Positions 7,074-15,868 are shown, numbered from the stretch's first letter. The stretch is 33,292 nucleotides of DNA from Chloracidobacterium sp. (GCA_025362075.1 JANYIL010000220.1:1-33292); one strand, 5' to 3'. Made by a program: numbers and translations. Notes: generated by a model not told the origin, from the letters alone.

Positions 7074-9295
7074 AACAATCGTTAAACGACAAGATTCTGG
7101 CTAAGTGCGGCAATGGCGAATTTATCGGCCGCAATGACGAGCTTGACCGTCTACTGAGACACGCCTCGGGTGAGGGGCCCAATGGCCTCGTCCTGCTTCA
7201 CGCACCATCGGCCGGTGCGTCGGAGTTGCTGCGGCAAACCTACGACCGTTTGTTTATCGGCGACGGCGTTATACCCTTCTATTTCGAGATAAGATCAAGC
7301 GACGGCTCGCTCCGCAGCACCGCCCTTCGATTTGTCCGCGAGTTCCTGACACAGGCCGTCGCTTTTCGCCGGCAGGACAAAAGAATTCTCGATTCGTCAC
7401 CTGAATTGTTCGAGCTAGCCCAGTTGGCGATCCCATCGGACGGTTATTGGATCGACCGCCTGATCGAAACCCTCGACGGCGAAAGCACGCTCGACGACGA
7501 CCGCTCGTTTGTCCGTAATTGTCTGAGCGCCCCGCTCAGGGCGAACGGCCACGGAGCAAAAAGCATTGTCATGATCGATGGCCTGCACATCGCGGCGCGA
7601 ATGGCCGGCGGTGAGACCTTTGTCGAGGATCTGAGCGATGTCTTTGGGCGGTCGGCGATACCATTTGTTTTTGCGGGTTTGAGGCGATTTCTTTTTGCCA
7701 GAACGCCATTCGAATCGGTCACGCTCGAAAATCTGTCGTCCACCGAAGCCGGAACCCTGGTCGAAAACCAGGCCGCCAGATTCGGCGTTGCCATCAACGA
7801 ACAAACACGCGACTTGATCGCAGCCCAGCTAGATCAGGGTGCGGCCAACATCGCCTCCCTATTGTTGTCGGCGGCCGAGAAGAACGCCTCACTCGACAGT
7901 TTCGAGCGGGTCGAGCAGATGTACACGGACGAGATCTTTGGCGGCCGGATCGGGCGGTATTTTGACGCCGCTTTTGACCGGGCGTGTCCCGATCCCGAGT
8001 TACAGGAACGGATAATAACGCTCCTCGCCGAGAGCCTGAAATACGATGGAGGCCGCGTCCCATCGGCATATTGGAAACGGCACACCGAGCTTAATACCGC
8101 AGCTCTCGATCCGATCCTGGAGGCGATGAACATCGAAGAGATCGTCAATCTCGATGCCGGCGTGGTGCGATTTGACGCCGAAAATACCGTCCTCGGTGAT
8201 TACGTCGCCGGACGGGCGAGACTTGTCGCGGGTGACGACACCCGTGCCCTCGTCGTCGGCGAGACCCTCGCCGCAAATATAAAACGTGCTCCCGTATTGA
8301 TGGCGCGGCTGTACCGCCGGCTCGCGGCGATGGGGCTGCGCGATCTGATGCAGGCATTTGATGGCCTGCACATCTCTACGGCGATGATTGACTACGGCCG
8401 TTTTAACGCGGAACTCAAAGGCGCGGACGATGAAAGGATCGAAAAGGCGTTCAAAGAGGATAATGAGAAAACCGCCCTGCCGCAGATCGTTTACACTGCC
8501 CACGCCGTAACGTTTTACCCACGGCTAGCCGAACTTGCCGATGCGGAACGCTCCGCGATCGCGTTCGGGTTCAACACGGGAGCCGAAAAAGAGGACATCG
8601 TCTGGATCGCCGCCGAGATCGATTCCAAGCTCGAAGCCACCCGCGACCTTGCCGAATTCTGGTGCGACCGTCTCGAAATGGTTGCCGCCCACTGCGAATT
8701 TCACCGCTTTCAGTTATGGCTCGTCGCACCCGAGGGCTTTGCCCCGGACGCGCTCGATGTCCTGAAAGAACGTAGGGCCTTCGGTTCGAGCCGTAAGCAG
8801 GCCGCTATGCTCGCTGCGCTATTAAATACGGACATTTCGCCCGCTGCCGCTTCGGCGGCCGACGAATACGAGATAGTCGTTCCGATGGGCGACGACACCG
8901 AGATGATCGCCGCCCGGGCCGTCGAGGACATCGCCAAACGCCGCGGCATCGCCGCAAAAACAATAAATCAGGTCAAAACCGCCCTCGTCGAGGCCTGTAT
9001 CAACGCCACCGAACACAGCCTAAGCCCCGACCGCCGGATCAACGTAAAATTCGTCGTGGATACGGAAAAATTCGTCATAACCGTCGCCAACCGAGGCGTC
9101 AAACTCAAATCAGCACCGGAAACAGCGGTGACTGATCCCAACGCAGAGCAGCCGGACGAAAAACGCACCGCCCGCCGCGGCTGGGGACTAAAACTCATGA
9201 AAGGCCTCATGGATGAAGTAACGATCGAAGACACTGATGACGGCACCCGGATCACAATGGTGAAATACCTTTCCGCCACCTCTCAAAAAACGTGA
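7070..9295 (+). CDS. NTPase-like protein fused to an RsbW-type kinase domain
   Basis: A 741-residue protein in two parts. Residues 15-600 look like a STAND/AAA-type NTPase with helical repeats: the opening EFIGRNDELDRLL is typical of ATPase modules in such regulators, and SIVMIDGLH resembles a Walker B. The Walker A position (HAPSAGASELL, 44-54) lacks the lysine, so nucleotide hydrolysis there is doubtful. Residues about 605-735 form a GHKL ATPase of the RsbW/SpoIIAB anti-sigma kinase type: N-box EACINATEH (E641, N645) and G2 box GWGLKLMKGLMDEV (from 704). The usual D.G.G of the G1 box appears as NRGVK. Family knowledge suggests binding a sigma factor or phosphorylating a STAS antagonist; neither partner is in the window. 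Overlap with the cyclase gene implies a shared pathway. Confidence 0.75.
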   Translation: MKQSLNDKILAKCGNGEFIGRNDELDRLLRHASGEGPNGLVLLHAPSAGASELLRQTYDRLFIGDGVIPFYFEIRSSDGSLRSTALRFVREFLTQAVAFRRQDKRILDSSPELFELAQLAIPSDGYWIDRLIETLDGESTLDDDRSFVRNCLSAPLRANGHGAKSIVMIDGLHIAARMAGGETFVEDLSDVFGRSAIPFVFAGLRRFLFARTPFESVTLENLSSTEAGTLVENQAARFGVAINEQTRDLIAAQLDQGAANIASLLLSAAEKNASLDSFERVEQMYTDEIFGGRIGRYFDAAFDRACPDPELQERIITLLAESLKYDGGRVPSAYWKRHTELNTAALDPILEAMNIEEIVNLDAGVVRFDAENTVLGDYVAGRARLVAGDDTRALVVGETLAANIKRAPVLMARLYRRLAAMGLRDLMQAFDGLHISTAMIDYGRFNAELKGADDERIEKAFKEDNEKTALPQIVYTAHAVTFYPRLAELADAERSAIAFGFNTGAEKEDIVWIAAEIDSKLEATRDLAEFWCDRLEMVAAHCEFHRFQLWLVAPEGFAPDALDVLKERRAFGSSRKQAAMLAALLNTDISPAAASAADEYEIVVPMGDDTEMIAARAVEDIAKRRGIAAKTINQVKTALVEACINATEHSLSPDRRINVKFVVDTEKFVITVANRGVKLKSAPETAVTDPNAEQPDEKRTARRGWGLKLMKGLMDEVTIEDTDDGTRITMVKYLSATSQKT

Positions 9296-9429
9296 GTTCG
9301 CCTTTTTGTTTAAAGTCGTTGACTTTTTCCCGTGTCAAAACCTATCCTTTTATATACAGTTTTTTTGCAGACTTTCCCTCCTGTAGGATCGTCAAAGATA
9401 CTGAAAAGACTGGCTTTATAGCTTTTTAT

Positions 9430-10302
9430 ATGGGAATCATTAATCGCAAGAGAACCGGCATAAAACTCGCCGTGATCCTTGTTTTCTGTAGCCTGACATT
9501 CGTTCTGGTCTTTGTGGGTAGCCGTCAAAAGGCTGCTGCCTCGGCATCCGGGCCATCGCCGTCGTACACAAATGCCCCAAACGAAGGCAATTGCACCGTC
9601 TGTCACGCCGGACCTCCGGCTAACTCGGGGACCGGGAGCGTAAGTATCGCGGGTGTCCCTGCAACCTATCTGCCCGGAGAGACGGCATCCATCACCGTAA
9701 CCACAAGCGAAGAGACGGGTTCGGCTTATGGATTTCAGCTGACGGCGGTTGACAGCGGCGGCAGTCCGGCCGGAACTTTTGCGGTGCCAACGGCCCCTCC
9801 CGTGCAAACGCAGGTCGTGGCCGGATTCATAGCCGGGGTTACCCGCATGTATGTCGAACACACGATTATCGGCGTTCAGCCAACTCAGTTCGGCTCAAAA
9901 TCATGGACATTTACATGGACAGCCCCCACCCCGGCAAAAGGAAAGATCGACTTTTACGCCGCCGGAAACGGTGCTGACGGCGACGCAACGAACTCGGGCG
10001 ATTTTATCTACACGACATCGGTTTCGACCTCGCCCGCAGTGGTGTATTCGATCAACGGGCGTGTCTTTCTAAGCGATGGAACCCGCGGCCTGCGCAACTC
10101 GTTGATCGCCCTGATCGATCAAAACAGCGGGGCGACCAGAACGGCCACGACGAGTTCGTTCGGTTTCTACAGCTTCACCGACGTTTTACCGGGCACCTAC
10201 ACACTAAGTGTCAAATCAAAGCTATATAGGTACGCCGTCAAGCCCAATGTCGTTGTTTCGACTAGCGATCTGTCAAACATTGATTTTATCGGGCTCGAAT
10301 AA
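9430..10302 (+). CDS. Secreted choice-of-anchor V domain protein with a carboxypeptidase-regulatory-like C-terminus
   Basis: A 290-residue exported protein. Residues 1-38 hold a basic N-terminus and a hydrophobic segment (AVILVFCSLTFVLVFVG), followed by SYTNAPNEGNCTVCH, the signature of choice-of-anchor V domains (C55, C58, H59). The CxxCH could bind haem, but in this family the pattern is usual and haem has not been implied. A beta-rich region follows (about 65-200, YLPGETASITVTT), then a CarboxypepD_reg-like beta-sandwich (205-290: INGRVF...GLRNSLIAL...GFYSFTDVLPGTYTLSV). ATG 9430 fits the signal peptide; a GTG at 9292 that overlaps the previous stop would add an unlikely 46-residue leader. 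It is probably a cell-surface or outer-membrane-associated protein; its ligand is unknown. Confidence 0.8.
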   Translation: MGIINRKRTGIKLAVILVFCSLTFVLVFVGSRQKAAASASGPSPSYTNAPNEGNCTVCHAGPPANSGTGSVSIAGVPATYLPGETASITVTTSEETGSAYGFQLTAVDSGGSPAGTFAVPTAPPVQTQVVAGFIAGVTRMYVEHTIIGVQPTQFGSKSWTFTWTAPTPAKGKIDFYAAGNGADGDATNSGDFIYTTSVSTSPAVVYSINGRVFLSDGTRGLRNSLIALIDQNSGATRTATTSSFGFYSFTDVLPGTYTLSVKSKLYRYAVKPNVVVSTSDLSNIDFIGLE

Positions 10303-10341
10303 GTTTGATCCAAGAGCTATCACAAAAATTCCGAGATAAAA

Positions 10342-10377
10342 CGGAATAAGGCCGCCCTTTCAGGCAGCCTCATTCGG
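10342..10377. terminator. Imperfect hairpin between convergent genes, likely terminator
   Basis: A 15-pair stem with three mismatches (CGGAATAAGGCCGCC against GGCAGCCTCATTCGG) around a CTTTCA loop. It sits between the choice-of-anchor V gene (+) and pilQ (-). No clear T-run follows, so efficiency is uncertain. The core resembles the 3950-3977 terminator. Confidence 0.5.
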
Positions 10378-10406
10378 GAAGAAACACGAGTTAAGTTGCA
10401 GACAAA

Positions 10407-12056
10407 CTATGGTTTGTCTGTTTTTGCGGGTGCGGTCTCCGGCTTAGCTACGACCGGGCTCAGGATGAGCGGGTTCGGCGTTTCGACGACCGGCTGCGAG
10501 TTCGACGGCGGGTTGCCCATCGGAACCGGCTGCAGGATGGTCGGCGGTTTCGGAGCAACGCCGTTCTGCGATGCAGCCGCGTAGTCGGGTCGCGTTATGC
10601 GTGGCGTGATGAAAAAGAGTATTTCATTCGTGTTACGCTGAACGGCTTTACGCTTGAACAAATTGCCGAGCACCGGTATGCTCGCCAGACCCGGCGTGCG
10701 ATCCTGGCTTTCGCGTTCGTCGTCAAAGAGGACGCCGCCAACAACCGTCGTACCACCATCCGGCACGATGACCTGCGTATTCATGCTCTGAGTATTGATG
10801 GCGGGGGTGGCCCCGTTGGCAATGGTCGCCGTCGAGCTGTTTTCCGCCAAAACGGTAAGAATGACCGTTCCCTGATCGGTGATCTGTGGGGTGATCTCGA
10901 GACGCAGCGGCACGTCGACGTACTGGACCGTCGCGATCGGCGTTGCACCGGTCGAACCCGGCTGGATCGTCGTGATGGGAATTTTGGTGCCGCTCTTGAT
11001 CTCGGCTTTGTGATTGTTCAATGCCGTTACGCGGGGCGTAGCAATTATCTTCGCCTGACCTTTCTGTTCGCCGGCGGTGATGAGCGCACTGATCTGTGCC
11101 GTGCCGAAAATACCGGTCGTCAGGCCAATCGCCGTGTTCGCGATCTGGGATGCGAGATTGCCGTTAGGATTGCCGCCGGGGAGGTTTTTCGGGGCTCCCG
11201 TTGTCGGAAGTGTGCCGCCCTGAGCTCCGCTGCCGTGGTTACCGAGAACCAAACCGGCAAGCTGAACACCGATGTCACGGCTAAAGCTTCGCGTACCGAC
11301 CACGATTCTTGCTTCGATCTCAACCTGTGGCTCAGGCTGGTCGAGGATAGCGACGAGCTGCTTGATCGCTTGAATATTTGAGGCAACGTCAGTGATGATC
11401 AGCGAATTGCTGCGCGTATCAAGTTCGATCGAACCACGCCGCGAAAGGCGACGTTTGATGATCGGCAGCAAGCCGTCAACGGTTCCCCCCGAGCTGGCTG
11501 CTCCGGACGATGCGCTCGGTCCGCCACCAGTCGTATTGGTGGTCGTTCCGGCAGATGTTGATCCTGATGACGAGCCTGCTCCGCCCGTCGCATAGTTAAG
11601 GCGGATAAGCTCGGTATAGAGAGGTGTCGTGTCGAGCTGATTGCTCTGCCGCTGGCGGTACAGGTCGCCCTCTTCCGCAAGAGTTTTTGTATCGGCTATT
11701 CGCAGGATGTTTCCGTTCACCTGTACGCCGAGTGACTGGGCCTGGAGTACTGAGTCGAGGGCGACGTTCCAGGGAACGTTCGCGACCTTGACGGTCACCG
11801 GTACGTCTTTGACCGACTTGTCGATGACAAAATTGATGCCGTACTGGTCGGTGATATACGACAGGATATCGCGTATATCGGCGTTGACGACGTTAAGGTC
11901 GATTGGCTCACCGCGAAAGCCGGGGTCGCCATACATGCGGCCCTGCGATTGCGGGTCTACCTTTTGGGCAATGGCCGCGACGGCAAAACTGCTGACGATC
12001 GCTAGCAAAATGACGGCTTTTTTCGCCGCTTGGTTAAATCTGTTAAGAGAATTCAT
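10407..12056 (-). CDS. pilQ: Type IV pilus secretin PilQ
   Basis: A 549-residue outer-membrane secretin that would form the ring through which the pilus passes. Signal peptide 1-30 (AAIAQ). An STN-like domain follows (about 50-125, IDLNVVNADIRDIL....VPVTVKV), then a single N1-type domain (148-240) and the secretin core (about 245-505) with VEIEARIVVGTRSFSRDIGVQ, the VPDGGTTVVGG strand and GLASIPVLGNLFKRK near the end. Compared with proteobacterial PilQ (650-900 residues) it lacks N-terminal AMIN domains. The N1 domain is split by a Gly/Ser/Thr-rich stretch (157-192). The start has a strong Shine-Dalgarno, GGAGG at 12061-12065. It is the last gene of pilMNOPQ. The final 45 residues are proline-rich. 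Confidence 0.93.
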   Translation of the reverse strand: MNSLNRFNQAAKKAVILLAIVSSFAVAAIAQKVDPQSQGRMYGDPGFRGEPIDLNVVNADIRDILSYITDQYGINFVIDKSVKDVPVTVKVANVPWNVALDSVLQAQSLGVQVNGNILRIADTKTLAEEGDLYRQRQSNQLDTTPLYTELIRLNYATGGAGSSSGSTSAGTTTNTTGGGPSASSGAASSGGTVDGLLPIIKRRLSRRGSIELDTRSNSLIITDVASNIQAIKQLVAILDQPEPQVEIEARIVVGTRSFSRDIGVQLAGLVLGNHGSGAQGGTLPTTGAPKNLPGGNPNGNLASQIANTAIGLTTGIFGTAQISALITAGEQKGQAKIIATPRVTALNNHKAEIKSGTKIPITTIQPGSTGATPIATVQYVDVPLRLEITPQITDQGTVILTVLAENSSTATIANGATPAINTQSMNTQVIVPDGGTTVVGGVLFDDERESQDRTPGLASIPVLGNLFKRKAVQRNTNEILFFITPRITRPDYAAASQNGVAPKPPTILQPVPMGNPPSNSQPVVETPNPLILSPVVAKPETAPAKTDKP

Positions 12057-12115
12057 GTTTCCTCCGTAGCTAAATCAAATCGTTTTTTTTTGAAAAAACG
12101 CATCTTTTGGGTCGG

Positions 12116-12883
12116 TTATTCCTTCCCGCCATTCTTGGCAACCTTGACGGGCGTCTTGACCGGTTTCTTTGCCTTGTCTTTGCCAGATTCGGGCTTGCCC
12201 GTCTGAGTGTTCATCTCGTCCAGTGGCGAGAGAAATGGGTTTCCGGACGGTTTTACATTGGCTCCCGGCGTGGCTGTTGGGGCTGTCTTCGCGACATCCG
12301 CCTGCTTGTCCGCCGGCTGGGTGGGCGCGGTGCCCTCAACCTGGGATTTCATCGTAAACTGTTTGAGCGGCTTGTTCTCGACCGAGGCGACAAATTTACC
12401 GTCGGCGACCTTGGTCACCTTGCGGAAAACCAGCCGGTTTTCCTCGACCGCGACGAGCTGGCCATCAAAGAATTTTTCGCCGGGATAGATCGTGTAAGAA
12501 AGCTTGATCGGCGTTGCTTCGACCATTGCAGCGTATCCGCGCGGTGTCTTGAAAATGCCGGTCACGGCCATTTCGTTAAGCGTCAGGACGCTCGTCACCT
12601 TAGGCAGCGGAGCTCCGTTGGCCGCAGCCGTCTCGCGAAGCCGCTTAAAGTATTCGATACGGGCCTCGATCGCGGGCGGGCCGTAGTTAACGATAGCCGG
12701 TGGCGCAGTCGATTTGACCTTTGCCGTCGAAGGCGAGACCGGTTTCTTCGGCACTGCCCAACCAGCTTTTTTGAACGGATCACGCTGGGCCTGAGTTTCA
12801 GAAAAGCTCCCGCTGACGAGCACGAAGGCGGCGGCTATGGCCAAAGGACCGGCGAAGCGTTTGATTGTCGATTTGTTGATCAT
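12116..12883 (-). CDS. pilP: PilP-like type IV pilus assembly protein
   Basis: A 255-residue periplasmic protein identified by operon position and by a PilP-like core. It has a signal peptide (1-33, ending ETQAQ) followed at once by RDPF, a sequence common after the leader in PilP. The core (about 98-165: LNEMAVTGIFKTPRGYAAMVEA...PGEKFFDGQLVAVEENRLVFRKV) fits the small beta-barrel that links PilNO to the secretin. Proteobacterial PilP is a lipoprotein, but no lipobox cysteine is seen here, so this version would be soluble or uncleaved. The tail (195-255) is Pro/Lys/Ala-rich and probably disordered. Spacing to pilO is 42 bases and to pilQ 59 bases. Confidence 0.75.
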   Translation of the reverse strand: MINKSTIKRFAGPLAIAAAFVLVSGSFSETQAQRDPFKKAGWAVPKKPVSPSTAKVKSTAPPAIVNYGPPAIEARIEYFKRLRETAAANGAPLPKVTSVLTLNEMAVTGIFKTPRGYAAMVEATPIKLSYTIYPGEKFFDGQLVAVEENRLVFRKVTKVADGKFVASVENKPLKQFTMKSQVEGTAPTQPADKQADVAKTAPTATPGANVKPSGNPFLSPLDEMNTQTGKPESGKDKAKKPVKTPVKVAKNGGKE

Positions 12884-12925
12884 GGCTTTATTCTCTATCC
12901 GGGGTGTAGTAGTTGAGATGTGTTT

Positions 12926-13588
12926 CTATTTGACTACCGGGGCAGGAGCGGCGGGCGGGGCACCGGGAATTGCGGGCTTAGGAGCTCCGGGAGCACCAGA
13001 CTGGCCTGGGGCCGCAGCCTTTGCGGGATCGGCCGGGGCTGAATAGTACGCCGTCAGCAAAAATTGTGCGTGCAGCGTTTTGGCGTCGGTCTGCTTATCA
13101 ACCTGATTCAACTTGAAATCACTGACAGACACGATACGCGGCAATTTCGATATACTCTCAAAGAATGCCCGCAGATTGTTAAAGTTGCTGTCAACCTCAA
13201 CCTCGACCGGCTTTGCCGAGATCGAATCCTGCACGGTATCGTCACGCGGAGCAAATCGCATTACGATCAGTTTGCTGCTGTTAGCGGTATCCTGCAGGCC
13301 CTGCAGCACGTTGGTGATTTCACGCTGTTCGGGCAGGAGGACCTTGAGTTCCTCATATTCTGCGGCTTTGCTGGTATAGAGTGCGCGAAATTCGTTGATC
13401 CGCTGGGTAGCAACGCGCGCCACCTCGTTTTTTGCCTGGAGCTGCGTTACCTGGTCAGTCAACAACGCGACCTCAGCCCGCGTTTCGCTGGTAAAGAAAT
13501 ACCAGACACCGGCATAAACGAATGCAGCTATGGTGACGAGCATCGTCAACTGAAAGTACCACTGTAGGTTTTTGATTTTCTCTAACAT
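12926..13588 (-). CDS. pilO: PilO type IV pilus inner-membrane alignment protein
   Basis: A 220-residue bitopic protein: a short cytoplasmic N-terminus (MLEKIKNLQW), one membrane helix (about 13-31) and a coiled coil (35-85, rich in Q/E/R with leucine heptads). A ferredoxin-like periplasmic domain follows (about 88-182, LLPEQREITNVLQGLQDTA...PVEVEVDSNFNNLRAFFESISKLPRI). This order is that of PilO, the partner of PilN in the alignment complex. The last 37 residues are almost entirely Pro/Ala/Gly. Spacing to pilN is 31 bases. A GGAAAC-type ribosome site precedes the ATG. Confidence 0.88.
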   Translation of the reverse strand: MLEKIKNLQWYFQLTMLVTIAAFVYAGVWYFFTSETRAEVALLTDQVTQLQAKNEVARVATQRINEFRALYTSKAAEYEELKVLLPEQREITNVLQGLQDTANSSKLIVMRFAPRDDTVQDSISAKPVEVEVDSNFNNLRAFFESISKLPRIVSVSDFKLNQVDKQTDAKTLHAQFLLTAYYSAPADPAKAAAPGQSGAPGAPKPAIPGAPPAAPAPVVK

Positions 13589-13619
13589 GTTCGTTTCCTT
13601 CTTGTTATGCTAAATCGGA

Positions 13620-14339
13620 CTACGATTTCTTTGGGGCCTGAACGGGTTGATTTGCAGCGGCACCGGCCGGTGCCGAAGCGGTTGTCGGGTTTCCGTTGTC
13701 CGCTCCCGGGGCTTTTGATGGGATGTATGAGCACTTGATCGTAAAGTTGACGAGGGAAACCTTTGGCGTTTCGCCTGCGGCATTCGGCTTTGAGGGTGCA
13801 TTTTGATTCTGGATCTCGGTACGCGTGGTCTCGATATTCAGATTTGCAAAGAGCCCGTTCGAGAATTCGAGACTCCGCCCAAATTGCGTGACCTGAGCTT
13901 CGTCCGGCGAGTTTCCTTTTAATACCAACCCTTCACCCGCTTGCTCGATGCTTTCGAGATACAATCCCGGAACCATCGCTACGCGTTCGCGCATTGCGTC
14001 GAGCACCGCGCTCGGGCCGGCCTGTGACGAACGCAGTTTCTTGATCGCGTCGATGCGGCCGTCAATATTCTGGATTTTGGCTTCGAGGTCTTTTTGCTCG
14101 TTCATTACGGTCTCGAGTTCGGACGCGATCCGCTTTTGTTCGTCGAGCTGACGCTCGGCCTCGGTTTTCGCCATTTGGGTCGAGATGACGTCCCAGCCGA
14201 TGACGGCGGTAAGCAATACCGCAACGACCACCGACATGAGTATCATCCGCGAAGCCGCACTCGATATTTTGCGGTCGACGGCGACAATAGCACCGCCCTG
14301 TCTTTCCGTAACTGAATTGAGTAGATTGATCTTGATCAT
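13620..14339 (-). CDS. pilN: PilN type IV pilus assembly protein
   Basis: A 239-residue bitopic inner-membrane protein. The N-terminus MIKINLLN is the conserved PilN segment that docks into PilM in the cytoplasm. One membrane helix follows (about 33-50, MILMSVVVAVLLTAVIGW), then a coiled coil (55-105) and a periplasmic ferredoxin-like domain (110-205, with VPGLYLESIEQ and the SLEFSNGLFANLNIE stretch). The tail from about 212 is Ala/Pro/Gln-rich. The start is four bases after pilM ends, so translation is probably coupled. Confidence 0.9.
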   Translation of the reverse strand: MIKINLLNSVTERQGGAIVAVDRKISSAASRMILMSVVVAVLLTAVIGWDVISTQMAKTEAERQLDEQKRIASELETVMNEQKDLEAKIQNIDGRIDAIKKLRSSQAGPSAVLDAMRERVAMVPGLYLESIEQAGEGLVLKGNSPDEAQVTQFGRSLEFSNGLFANLNIETTRTEIQNQNAPSKPNAAGETPKVSLVNFTIKCSYIPSKAPGADNGNPTTASAPAGAAANQPVQAPKKS

Positions 14340-14343
14340 CTTA

Positions 14344-15393
14344 TTACACTCCCCTAATGGCCAATCCGACGGCTACCGCCATTTCAGGCACGATTTCGCT
14401 AAGGTAATCGGGGTCGAATTTTTTGGTGTCTACGTTGATATTTTTGAAAGGGTCCAGTATCTCTACCGGCAGCTCAAGCCGTTGTGACAGCTCCTGAGCC
14501 AGGCCGGTCAGCTTGGAGCCGCCGCCTGAAATGAGTATCTTCTGAACAACCGTCTCGTTGTCCTCGGTCGTTGCCCTGTAGAAATCAAAGGTTTTCTGGA
14601 TCTCCATCGCCACGATCTCGGTCACGTTATTCATCAACGGCTCGATCGATTTTTCTTCGATACCCTCTATTGCCTCGTGAACGCCGCGTTTCACGGCCTC
14701 AGCCTGTTGGAAGTTAAGCCCGAGGCTCCGCTGCAATACGTCGGTAAATTGGCTGCCGCCAACCGTAATGTCTCGCGTAAAGAGCGAACGCGTACCCTGG
14801 ACGATATTGACGTTCATCGTCGAGGCTCCGATATTCAGGAGGGTTACAACGTCGGCGTTGGTCGGATTGTAGTTGACCTCATAACAGTTTTGCAGGGCAA
14901 ACGTGTCCACGTCGATAACGACGGGCGTTTTACCCGCAAGCTGGATGGCCTGCTTAATATTGTCAATGCGCTCGCGTTTGCATGCGGCGATCAGGACGTG
15001 GGTCGAATCGTCGGTTTCACCGGTCACCTGATAATCAAGGCTGACATCGGCGAGGTCGTAAGGGATATGCTCTTCGGCGTGCCAGTCGATAGACTCTTCG
15101 AGTTCCTCGCGGCTCATGTGCGGAAGCACGATATTTTTAAGGATCACCGAATGTCCGCTAACACCGGTTACGACATTAGTAGCCATTACCTGGTGATTGT
15201 TGCAAACGCTCTGTATAACATCCGACACGACGTTAAGCTCCATGATCTGGCCGTCGATGATCGTGTCACCGGGCAGATTTTCAAAGCCCAGACTCACTAG
15301 ATTAAGATTGTTCAATTTGCCTTCGAGCTCGACCATCTTTATCGAGCTTGATCCGATATCTAGACCGGCAACACTTTTCTTTTTACCGAACAT
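14344..15393 (-). CDS. pilM: PilM actin-like type IV pilus assembly ATPase
   Basis: A 349-residue cytoplasmic protein of the actin/FtsA fold. The phosphate-1 motif is VAGLDIGSSSIKMVEL (about 7-22). A second nucleotide-binding segment is LLNIGASTMNVNIV, and ISGGGSKLTGL lies near residue 285 (adenosine motif). PilM binds ATP and the INLLN peptide of PilN and scaffolds the inner-membrane complex. It is the first gene of the pil operon on the minus strand. The AAGGAG ribosome site is about 14 bases from the ATG, longer than usual. Two upstream promoter candidates are listed separately and discussed in the findings. Confidence 0.94.
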   Translation of the reverse strand: MFGKKKSVAGLDIGSSSIKMVELEGKLNNLNLVSLGFENLPGDTIIDGQIMELNVVSDVIQSVCNNHQVMATNVVTGVSGHSVILKNIVLPHMSREELEESIDWHAEEHIPYDLADVSLDYQVTGETDDSTHVLIAACKRERIDNIKQAIQLAGKTPVVIDVDTFALQNCYEVNYNPTNADVVTLLNIGASTMNVNIVQGTRSLFTRDITVGGSQFTDVLQRSLGLNFQQAEAVKRGVHEAIEGIEEKSIEPLMNNVTEIVAMEIQKTFDFYRATTEDNETVVQKILISGGGSKLTGLAQELSQRLELPVEILDPFKNINVDTKKFDPDYLSEIVPEMAVAVGLAIRGV

Positions 15394-15590
15394 GGTTTTT
15401 TACGTTGCTCCTTATTAGCTGCAATGTTTCCTTTAGTCAAAAGTTTTCTTTTGTTCCCATCCGAAGGGCGGTTCTGGATGTTTGAAGATTTTGTGCCACC
15501 AGATTGATCAAACCGGAAAGACTGAGGGGTTTACTCATTCGACAGGTCAACTCTAAGATGTGCCAAAAACCGCCTTGTTTCGGATGTTTC

Positions 15591-15607
15591 GATCACGAAC
15601 CGTGATC
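15591..15607. promoter_or_regulatory. Perfect 7-bp dyad in the pilM leader
   Basis: GATCACG, three bases, CGTGATC. It lies downstream of the best pilM promoter, so it could be a leader hairpin with a three-base loop or a repressor site that blocks elongation. Confidence 0.4.
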
Positions 15608-15684
15608 ATCAGAACTAACTGTTTCAGAAAACTTTGCCGCTTGCTTGGTGGCGAAAGGTGTACGACCTAAGTCGTTACTCTTAA

Positions 15685-15713
15685 AATTTACATGAATGTT
15701 TAATGTCTGTCAA
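15685..15713 (-). promoter_or_regulatory. Sigma-70-type promoter candidate for pilMNOPQ
   Basis: On the minus strand a perfect TTGACA (15708-15713) is followed after 17 bases by TAAATT (15685-15690, 4 of 6 consensus bases). Transcription would start near 15677, leaving a leader of about 285 bases before pilM. Confidence 0.5.
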
Positions 15714-15868
15714 CAGTTTTTTGTAATGTTTAACGCAAAATGAAAGAAATCTATTCAAAGTGACATACTCAAGTCATCAATCTGACCAGATTAGGCAGGT
15801 CGCACTCGAATCCAATACGACGAATTCGTACTGATGACAGTTCGCACGATGGTAATGGATTTAGTTGT

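Larger units (their letters stand above)
15394..15868. other. Noncoding region upstream of pilM
   Basis: 475 bp between pilM and the broken HEPN gene; no plausible gene. It contains the pil operon promoter candidate (15685-15713), a dyad at 15591-15607 and, nearer pilM, a second weaker pair on the minus strand (TTGACT, 17 bases, TAATAA) that would leave a leader of only about 15 bases. I looked for a cyclic di-GMP riboswitch core in the leader and did not find one. Confidence 0.5.

Noticed and set aside
9292..9429. N-terminal extension of the choice-of-anchor V protein from GTG 9292
   Set aside because: The extension is AT-rich and lacks a leader character, while ATG 9430 gives a normal signal peptide.
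9430..10302. CxxCH as proof of a haem protein
   Set aside because: The single motif sits in the choice-of-anchor V signature, where it is a family feature; no other cytochrome features are present.
12107..12916. 269-residue open frame on the + strand
   Set aside because: Antisense to pilP, Arg/Gly-rich shadow composition and no motif.
15481..15510. Sigma-54-like element (TGGCAC on the minus strand) before pilM
   Set aside because: The -24 half matches, but the -12 GC at the required spacing is absent.
15394..15680. Cyclic di-GMP riboswitch in the pilM leader
   Set aside because: None of the conserved core segments of the known aptamers could be found; only a simple dyad is present.
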